Shown: positions 5,851-11,478 of the stretch, piece by piece | How the letters are laid out: each line of letters opens with the position of its first letter | How positions within the stretch are numbered: position 1 is the stretch's first letter | Source: an uncultured Flavobacteriales bacterium | GTDB lineage: Bacteria; Bacteroidota; Bacteroidia; Flavobacteriales; Crocinitomicaceae | Direction: 5' to 3' | Length of the DNA: 11,478 nt | Assembly (NCBI GenBank): GCA_946479125.1 | Contig: CAMLET010000050.1 | Location: 1-11,478 of the forward strand | Made by a program: the position numbers and the translations under genes | The notes under the pieces: model-generated | Databases searched by the model: none | Seen by the model: only the letters and a program-made list of their open reading frames with translations | What the model was told of the DNA's origin: nothing

Positions 5851-8466
5851 TTAGTTCAATTGTGCTTTAACCTCATCCAAAGCAGTTTGAAGTCCAGAAG
5901 CTTTTTTACCACCTGCAGTAGCAAAGAATGCTTGTCCACCACCACCACCTTCGATGTGAGCAGCAACAGATTTTACAAGATTTCCAGCATTCCAACCTTT
6001 TGATTGTACCAAAGCTTCGTCAACAAGTACACTAACGGCACACTTGTCATCGTCTTTTGAACCAACCACAGCAACAAGATTTGGAATCTCACCTTTCAAT
6101 TGGAAAAGAATATCTTTCACTGAACCGGCATCCAAATCAACAATTGCATCGAAATACGAGAAATCACCTTTGGATTCGATCTTCGTTTTCAATTCCGCTT
6201 TTACCAATTTTGCCTGTGCTTTCTTAAACGCTTCCACTTGTTTTTGAAGTGAATTGTTTTTAGAGATCAAGTCTTCAACTGCTTTTGAAATATCTTTCGG
6301 GCTCTTCAGCAAAGTATTCAAGCCTTCCAACGTTTGTGTTTGCGATTTATAGAACGATTCTACAGCATCGTTTGTAATTGCTTCAATTCGTCGAATTCCA
6401 GCAGCTACAGCGCTTTCGGCCTGAACACGGAATAATCCGATTTGTCCTGTACTTGAAACATGTGTTCCTCCACAAAGTTCGATGGAATCTCCAAACTTGA
6501 TTACACGAACCGTGTCGCCATATTTCTCACCGAAAAGAGCCATTGCGCCCAATTCCTGAGCAACATCAATTGGAACTTCTCTTCTTTCGTCAAGTGCAAT
6601 ATTTTCTCTGATCCCTTCAATTACAATTGCTTCGATCTTCGCCAATTCTTCGTCAGTTACCTTAGAGAAATGAGAGAAGTCAAAACGTAAATAATCAGGA
6701 CTAACCAATGATCCTTTTTGTTCAACGTGCGGTCCAAGAACCGTTCTTAGTGCATGATGCAGCAAGTGAGTAGCACTGTGATTGCTCGCAGACAATCTTC
6801 TACGTTCCACATCCACTTTTGCAGAAAACTGACCTTCCACTTTCAACGGCATTTCTTCCACCATGTGAACAATCAGTCCATTCTCTTTCTTTGTATCGAA
6901 AATACGAATGGTTTCGTTTGCATTTGAAATGGTTCCTGTATCTCCAACTTGTCCACCACCTTCAGCGTAGAAAGGCGTTAAGTTGAAAACCAACTGATAG
7001 AACTCACGTTGCTTTTGCTTCACTTTACGGTATTTCACAATTTCTACTGTTGTAGAAAGGTGATCGTAACCAACAAATTCTTCTTCTGAATCTTTCTTTA
7101 GAACTACCCAGTCGTCAGTTTCAATACTTGTTGCAGCACGCGAACGTTCTTTTTGCTTTTGTAATTCTGTATCAAAACCGTCTTCGTCAACAAGAAGATT
7201 ATTCTCTCTTGCAATCAAAGAAGTTAAATCGATTGGGAAACCAAACGTATCGTATAATTCAAATACAGCCGGACCTTGAAGAATTGTTTCACCTGACTTA
7301 CGTACTTGTGCAATCAGGTTATCCATTCTTTTCAATCCTTGCTCCAATGTTTTAAAGAAGCTATTTTCCTCCTCACGAATTACCTTTTCAATGATATCAC
7401 CCTGGGAACGCAATTCTGTGAACGCATCGCCCATTACTTGTCCAAGAACTCTTGACAATCCAGTCAGAAAAGAATCCTGCAAACCAAGTGTTTGGTAACC
7501 GTAACGAACTGCTCTTCTCAAAATTCGACGGATCACATAACCAGCTCCAGTATTTGAAGGAAGTTGTCCATCAGCAATTGAGAAAGCGATAGCGCGAACG
7601 TGATCTGCGATTACACGAAGTGCAATATCCGTTGCTTCGTTTTCGCCATATTTCTTTCCACTCACTTTCTCCATGTGAAGGATAAGCGTTTGGAATAAAT
7701 CGATATCGTAATTCGATGTTTTGTCTTGCAAGGTCATTGCCAAACGCTCCAATCCCATTCCTGTATCTACGTGTGTAGCAGGAAGCGATTCCAATGAACC
7801 GTCAGCTTTTCTATTGAACTGCATGAATACGTTGTTCCAAATTTCAATCACTTGTGGATGATCTTCGTTCACGTATTTCTTTCCATCTTCTTTTGCGCGT
7901 TCAGCAGCAGGACGATTATCGACATGAATTTCGGTACAAGGCCCACACGGTCCTGTATCACCCATTTCCCAGAAATTATCTTTCTTGGAAGCCATGATAA
8001 TTCTATCTTCAGCTATGAATCTTTTCCAGATATCATAAGATTCCTGATCTTTTGGAACACCATCTTTTTCGTCACCTTCAAAAACAGTAACGTACAAACG
8101 GTCTTTCGGAATCTTATAAACTTCTGTCAACAATTCCCAAGCCCATGAAATAGCCTCTTCTTTGAAATAATCTCCAAACGACCAGTTTCCAAGCATTTCG
8201 AACATCGTGTGGTGATAGGTATCAACACCTACTTCTTCCAAATCGTTGTGTTTACCAGAAACACGAAGACATTTTTGAGAATTGGCGACTCTTCGGTTTT
8301 TTGGAACCGCGTTTCCTAAGAAATAATCTTTAAACTGGTTCATTCCGGCATTGGTAAACATCAGCGTTGGATCGTTTTTTACGACCATTGGTGCAGAAGG
8401 CACAATCTGATGTTGTTTCGAAGCGAAAAACTCGAAGTAATGTTTGCGAATCTCTTGTACTGTCAT
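5851..8466 (-). CDS. alaS: alanyl-tRNA synthetase
   Basis: The 871-residue enzyme charges tRNA-Ala with alanine in the cytoplasm and hydrolyses mischarged Ser- and Gly-tRNA-Ala. The class II catalytic domain shows MFTNAGMNQFKDYFLG (36-51), RVANSQKCLRVSGKHNDLE (59-77), FEMLGNWSFGDYFK (89-102), a TGPCGPCTEIH segment (171-181) and motif 3 GMGLERLAM (236-244). The tRNA-recognition region follows (SNTGAGYVIRRILRR, 304-318). The editing domain has its four zinc ligands in place: H563 and H567 (HSATH) and C665 and H669 (CGGTH). A helical segment (~700-765) leads to the C-Ala domain with the glycine-rich GGGGGQAFF (840-848). The length is typical of bacteria and nothing is missing. ATG 8466 gives the standard N-terminus (MTVQEIRKHYFEFF). 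It has a strong predicted promoter 43 bp upstream and is followed at 2 bp by a glycosyltransferase gene. Confidence 0.98.
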   Translation of the reverse strand: MTVQEIRKHYFEFFASKQHQIVPSAPMVVKNDPTLMFTNAGMNQFKDYFLGNAVPKNRRVANSQKCLRVSGKHNDLEEVGVDTYHHTMFEMLGNWSFGDYFKEEAISWAWELLTEVYKIPKDRLYVTVFEGDEKDGVPKDQESYDIWKRFIAEDRIIMASKKDNFWEMGDTGPCGPCTEIHVDNRPAAERAKEDGKKYVNEDHPQVIEIWNNVFMQFNRKADGSLESLPATHVDTGMGLERLAMTLQDKTSNYDIDLFQTLILHMEKVSGKKYGENEATDIALRVIADHVRAIAFSIADGQLPSNTGAGYVIRRILRRAVRYGYQTLGLQDSFLTGLSRVLGQVMGDAFTELRSQGDIIEKVIREEENSFFKTLEQGLKRMDNLIAQVRKSGETILQGPAVFELYDTFGFPIDLTSLIARENNLLVDEDGFDTELQKQKERSRAATSIETDDWVVLKKDSEEEFVGYDHLSTTVEIVKYRKVKQKQREFYQLVFNLTPFYAEGGGQVGDTGTISNANETIRIFDTKKENGLIVHMVEEMPLKVEGQFSAKVDVERRRLSASNHSATHLLHHALRTVLGPHVEQKGSLVSPDYLRFDFSHFSKVTDEELAKIEAIVIEGIRENIALDERREVPIDVAQELGAMALFGEKYGDTVRVIKFGDSIELCGGTHVSSTGQIGLFRVQAESAVAAGIRRIEAITNDAVESFYKSQTQTLEGLNTLLKSPKDISKAVEDLISKNNSLQKQVEAFKKAQAKLVKAELKTKIESKGDFSYFDAIVDLDAGSVKDILFQLKGEIPNLVAVVGSKDDDKCAVSVLVDEALVQSKGWNAGNLVKSVAAHIEGGGGGQAFFATAGGKKASGLQTALDEVKAQLN

Positions 8467-8479
8467 TGTTTTGATACTT

Positions 8480-8495
8480 ATAAGCCGAAGCCTAT
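8480..8495 (-). promoter_or_regulatory. small cUUCGg hairpin in the alaS 5' leader
   Basis: The minus-strand leader contains ATAGGC-TTCG-GCTTAT: six base pairs, one of them G-U, closed by a C(UUCG)G tetraloop, a known highly stable RNA loop. It lies between the predicted transcription start (about 8503) and the ATG, ending 13 bases before the start codon. It could modulate initiation or protect the 5' end, but a short hairpin could also be chance. Confidence 0.35.
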
Positions 8496-8509
8496 TCTTT
8501 TAATGAACG

Positions 8510-8540
8510 CAAAGATAACCAGAAATCATACTTCGACAAA
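8510..8540 (-). promoter_or_regulatory. alaS promoter (Bacteroidota sigma-ABfr type)
   Basis: On the minus strand TTTG (8537-8540), a 19-base spacer, and TATCTTTG (8510-8517) match the Bacteroidota consensus TTTG-N19-21-TAnnTTTG at every defined base. It lies 43 bp before the alaS ATG, giving a predicted leader of about 37 bases. This is the best promoter match in the window. Confidence 0.7.
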
Positions 8541-8549
8541 CTCAGGATG
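8527..8549. repeat. REP-like motif overlapping the alaS promoter
   Basis: The plus-strand CTTCGACAAACTCAGGATG (8531-8549), extended leftward by CATA (8527-8530), is an imperfect inverted repeat with CAT and ATG ends. It resembles the CTTCGAC-AAG-CTCAGGATG class of short intergenic repeats that I recall from many bacterial genomes. Only one copy occurs in this window, so its repeated nature cannot be shown here. Read on the other strand its TTTG forms the -33 element of the alaS promoter. Confidence 0.35.
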
Positions 8550-8570
8550 TTCGGTGAAAATGAGAAATGG

Positions 8571-8645
8571 AATTATCAATTATCAACGAAGCAATTATCA
8601 AGTAAAGTGTACACTTGATAATTGCTCATTAACCCATTGATAATT
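8571..8645. repeat. nested inverted repeats built from five copies of AATTATCAA
   Basis: The 9-mer AATTATCAA occurs at 8571-8579, 8578-8586 and 8593-8601 on the plus strand and inverted at 8615-8623 and 8637-8645. The outer arms (8571-8580 and 8636-8645) pair perfectly over 10 bp, and the inner arms (8591-8603 and 8613-8625) over 13 bp, separated by 10-base internal loops on each side. The apical part includes the 10-base palindrome AGTGTACACT (8606-8615). Confidence 0.85.
8591..8625 (-). terminator. candidate terminator hairpin after the ABC membrane protein gene
   Basis: A perfect 13-bp stem (GCAATTATCAAGT and its complement) with a 9-base loop starts 26 bp after the stop of the membrane protein gene and precedes the alaS promoter, where a terminator is expected. 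The stem is AT-rich and on the minus strand is followed by TTCGTTGATAATT rather than a run of T, so it is not a canonical intrinsic terminator. It may instead act as an mRNA 3' end stabiliser or a protein binding site. Confidence 0.4.
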
Positions 8646-8651
8646 TCAAAG

Positions 8652-10379
8652 TTAATCTGGTTTGGCAATCAGTTTTTTGATTGTAAACGAATACAAAACG
8701 ATTCCTACAAAAGCGAGTGTAAATATGAACCCTGGATCTTCCATCCAACGGATTAAAGTTGAAGGTGCATAAGTCCAAAAATTACATTCGTAGATTTGTT
8801 CACGAGTCAAAACCACAATTGTAGCAAAGATTCCGATGAGTAACATGGTTGAAATAAATCCAGTTACATACCCAAATGCGTGAACAATTCTTCGTGAAAC
8901 ATTCTTCTTTTTCAGAAGCGTGAAGTAGGTTATCACTATTCCAATTGCAAAGGCAACAGGTTCCATGAATAAATAGTTATCCGATCGAACTACTGAATAA
9001 ATTAGTCCACAAATCAACGCATTAATAATGATCAACACACCAAGCGAAGGAATGGTAATGACAAGTGTAATAAAATCGGCAAAAGAGAACATCAGGAATA
9101 AAAAGGCCAGCCCAAGTGCCACAAAGCCAATGATCAATGACTCAAAATAAAATGTTTTCCAGTAGTAACTTCGTTTAGCATTATCAAACATGGACTCAAG
9201 AGAATAATTATCAACTAAGAACATGTCAACATTCAGTTCTTCGGATTCAAGATCTTCAACAGTAACCTGACTTGATAACCTCTTGTATTTTGCTTCTGTT
9301 TTATTGAGCTCCATTTCATAACGAATTGGATCATAATAGTAGTAATCCTGATTCGTCATTTGTTCATCTACAAATCCATTATCAAATATCCCCTTGTGTT
9401 TCACCAAATATTCAGCGATAACAGGTGAATTAAAGGCGTGCTTTATTTCATACTTCGTCAAAAAAGCATCAAACTCTTCCAACGTCCGCTGAATTTTCTG
9501 TTTACTTCCTGAAATGGCACGAATAGACTCGTTGTATTCCGAATTAAATACTCCTCTACCATCATAATAGTAAGGGTTATACCAATTGTCAGGTTTTTTC
9601 TCATAACTATCCTCATCAATAAACTGTGCAACCCGGTAGTTCACGTTGTTTTCTGTAATTAAAGCCGCTTCGGGAACTTTTTTAAATCCATCATAAACAC
9701 CTTCAACATAATCATTGCACTTTTCAGGTTTCGAAACAATTTTCAAACACTGAACAACATATCCGAAATCTGTTGTATCGTTGTTTTGCTCGTTATCATA
9801 TGGATTGTATGATCCATTATTATAATTGTAGCCATTCCATTCATCTTGATTTATGATTCTATACCCCGGGTTTTTGGCTTCAAAATAGTCATCAAACTGA
9901 TAATTTACATCTCCACGAATGGGCAGGAAAGCTTGAGCAAGGTTCACCATCTTAAGCTCTTTTTTCAATTCCTCATAACTTGCTAACGACTGAACTTTTG
10001 AATTTACACCGGCGAAGAAACTAATGAACGGAGCACCTATGAGATAGAAAGTAATAAACAGAAGTAATAAAAGCTTTGTGAAATAGAACTTTTTCAGCGG
10101 ATAAAGATGCCGTGAAGCATTCTTCTTAAAGTACGATGCAGCCCACAGAATGATGAACATTAGGGTGGCCAGCAAATAACCGTAAATGGCGTAACTATCC
10201 AGGAAAACATCTTCATCAATGCGACTTCTCATCGATTTAGCAGTAATTGCAAAATTACCCCAGAACCAGAAAATGACATTCACCAAAACACCTATTGGAA
10301 CGACATAATGAATTTTCGACATCCAAAGTAAAGGATGATTTTCAACAAGGTAGCGGTCGAGTTTATTTAGAAATTTCAT
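8652..10379 (-). CDS. multi-spanning membrane protein, probable ABC transporter permease with large Tyr/Asn-rich loop
   Basis: A 575-residue protein with about eight predicted membrane helices: near 23-46, 64-84, 101-125, 412-433, 437-465, 470-489, 498-524 and 549-567. Between helices 3 and 4 sits a soluble stretch of about 285 residues, rich in Tyr, Asn and Asp (NGYNYNNGSYNPYDNEQ at 182-198, DNWYNPYYYDGRG at 264-276, DYYYYDP at 345-351). Loop side is not certain. The gene overlaps the ABC ATPase gene by 17 bp, so it is probably the membrane partner of that ATPase; I do not see a recognisable permease signature, so this is inference from context. ATG 10379 (MKFLNKLDRYLVENHPLLW) is preferred over an in-frame ATG at 10457, which would deepen the overlap to 95 bp. 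The substrate is unknown. Confidence 0.75.
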   Translation of the reverse strand: MKFLNKLDRYLVENHPLLWMSKIHYVVPIGVLVNVIFWFWGNFAITAKSMRSRIDEDVFLDSYAIYGYLLATLMFIILWAASYFKKNASRHLYPLKKFYFTKLLLLLFITFYLIGAPFISFFAGVNSKVQSLASYEELKKELKMVNLAQAFLPIRGDVNYQFDDYFEAKNPGYRIINQDEWNGYNYNNGSYNPYDNEQNNDTTDFGYVVQCLKIVSKPEKCNDYVEGVYDGFKKVPEAALITENNVNYRVAQFIDEDSYEKKPDNWYNPYYYDGRGVFNSEYNESIRAISGSKQKIQRTLEEFDAFLTKYEIKHAFNSPVIAEYLVKHKGIFDNGFVDEQMTNQDYYYYDPIRYEMELNKTEAKYKRLSSQVTVEDLESEELNVDMFLVDNYSLESMFDNAKRSYYWKTFYFESLIIGFVALGLAFLFLMFSFADFITLVITIPSLGVLIIINALICGLIYSVVRSDNYLFMEPVAFAIGIVITYFTLLKKKNVSRRIVHAFGYVTGFISTMLLIGIFATIVVLTREQIYECNFWTYAPSTLIRWMEDPGFIFTLAFVGIVLYSFTIKKLIAKPD

Positions 10380-11478
10380 TGGATTCAGATTTAATAAATA
10401 AACGACGGGTTGAAGTAGAAATATCACGAACGTATCGGATTTCGACACGATTATCAATCAAGCATTGAAGGGCTTTATTCATAATTTGCTGTTCCTTGAA
10501 TTCGGCAATGAAAACACCACCGTTATAGGTTAAATTGGTCAAACCAACTTTCGTCAATGTTTGCTGAAGAAGGTCTTTCTCACAATTGACATCTAATTCC
10601 AAAATGGAATGCTGATCCGCCAAATGATTATCATTCTGATTTACATAAACCGCTTTTCCTTCTTTCAGGAAAATTAAACGATCTGCGACTTTCTCTACTT
10701 CAAACAACTGCTGAGAGCTCAGGATGATCCCAACCGGATTGGAAATACTTGCTGCCAGATTCTTCAAATCTTCTAAGATCAACTGCTGAGCAAGCACATC
10801 GAGATTTGCCAAAGGTTCGTCCAGCAATAACAAACGAGGTGAACGCAAGAATGTTCTAGCCAATTCGAAACGCATTTTGTAACCCGAAGAAAGTTCGTTC
10901 CATTGATGTTTACGAAACTTCCATAATCCAAAACGAATGATGTAAAGGTTAACGAGTAATTCATTTTCTTCACCTTTAATTCCGTAATGACTAGCCGTAA
11001 ACTTCAGGTTACTCATTAGAGAACCGTACCATTTCGGAGTACGTTGAGGAATGTATGTTAGTTTGGTTCGAAGATCATAATCGTGTAATTTCCCCAATTC
11101 GCCGAAATAAGAAATTTCACCAGCGGTATATCTTAAATCTTGTGCCAGCATTCGAAGAAGAGACGTTTTTCCGTTTCCATTTTCTCCCACCAATCCCCAA
11201 ACTTCTCCGGTTGAAACTTCCAGGTCAATAGGTTTCATGGTGAAATTACTTCTGCGGTAACGCTTTTGAAGGTTCTTTACTTCAAACAATTTGCTTTTAC
11301 TCGAAGCTGTAATATTCAACTCGCGTAAACGGTTCAAACAATCATTAAGTCGATTGATTAATCCCAATTCATCGTTATCATTCTTTTCCTGCCATTCTGC
11401 CAATGCAACGGCTTCTTTGTAATATTCCAGCGACTTCGAGTCGAGGATGCAATCGATAAACAAGCGGTAACCCAAATC
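10363..11478 (-). CDS. ABC transporter ATP-binding protein with N-terminal extension (5' end outside window)
   Basis: ATPase subunit that should drive transport through the adjacent membrane protein. Counting from TTG 11475: residues ~63-275 form the nucleotide-binding domain, with Walker A GENGNGKTS (97-105), Q-loop Gln144 (YIPQ), a variant signature LSSGY (195-199), Walker B LLLLDEP (215-221) and D-loop LANLD (222-226). At the switch position the usual His is Gln255 (LSSQQLFEVEKVADR). Residues ~285-370 are an accessory C-terminal domain, common in ABC-2-type ATPases. Residues 1-62 are not part of the ATPase fold and look helical (EYYKEAVALAEWQE; NRLNDCLNRLRELN). The codon before the TTG is GAT and the frame stays open to the edge, so the gene almost certainly begins to the right of the window. 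It overlaps the permease gene by 17 bp. Confidence 0.9.
   Translation of the reverse strand, partial: DLGYRLFIDCILDSKSLEYYKEAVALAEWQEKNDNDELGLINRLNDCLNRLRELNITASSKSKLFEVKNLQKRYRRSNFTMKPIDLEVSTGEVWGLVGENGNGKTSLLRMLAQDLRYTAGEISYFGELGKLHDYDLRTKLTYIPQRTPKWYGSLMSNLKFTASHYGIKGEENELLVNLYIIRFGLWKFRKHQWNELSSGYKMRFELARTFLRSPRLLLLDEPLANLDVLAQQLILEDLKNLAASISNPVGIILSSQQLFEVEKVADRLIFLKEGKAVYVNQNDNHLADQHSILELDVNCEKDLLQQTLTKVGLTNLTYNGGVFIAEFKEQQIMNKALQCLIDNRVEIRYVRDISTSTRRLFIKSESNEISK

Noticed and set aside
8410..8640. Plus-strand open frame crossing the alaS start and the intergenic region
   Set aside because: It covers the alaS promoter and the inverted repeats, and its translation is low-quality; the region is explained by regulatory features.
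8571..8645. Inverted repeats as a short CRISPR array or insertion sequence ends
   Set aside because: There are no regular spacers and no transposase; the copies overlap and are nested rather than evenly spaced.
10380..10457. Earlier in-frame ATG at 10457 for the membrane protein
   Set aside because: It lies well inside the ATPase coding region; the ATG at 10379 gives a sensible N-terminus and a 17-bp overlap.
10779..10973. Minus-strand 64-residue frame inside the ATPase gene
   Set aside because: It is a shifted frame within the ATPase signature and Walker B coding region, which is clearly coding in the other frame.

Overview
The window looks like a stretch of a Bacteroidota chromosome, probably a flavobacterium-like lineage. 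The signs are low GC, A-rich starts with little Shine-Dalgarno, short lipoproteins, and a near-perfect Bacteroidota-type promoter (TTTG-N19-TATCTTTG) in front of alaS. Every gene I can support lies on the minus strand, so transcription runs from right to left. No tRNA, rRNA, CRISPR array or transposase was seen.

Right end (about 8.65-11.48 kb): an ABC transporter. An ATP-binding subunit, cut by the window edge at its 5' side, overlaps by 17 bp an 8-helix membrane protein with a very large Tyr/Asn-rich loop. Next comes a 185-bp intergenic region holding nested inverted repeats (possible terminator), a REP-like motif, the alaS promoter and a small cUUCGg hairpin in the alaS leader.

Middle (4.55-8.47 kb): alaS (alanyl-tRNA synthetase, complete, with editing and C-Ala domains), followed 2 bp later by a family-4-type glycosyltransferase that appears to start at TTG. 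The two are probably co-transcribed but have no obvious functional link.

Left (0.4-4.5 kb): four tandem paralogous exported proteins of unknown function, spaced 1, 1 and 5 bp apart and probably expressed from a promoter in the 56-bp gap upstream. Each has an N-terminal signal, a small beta-sandwich-like segment (SxNG...PGKYxF) and a conserved C-terminal module (KPVxY, FTYP, YPYLFWE, CDEL, RTDFITxWG, EWGG). This array is the least explained and most interesting part of the window. It is followed by a short lipoprotein gene whose reading frame seems to carry on, shifted by one base, to the left edge of the window, suggesting a recent frameshift or a sequence error.
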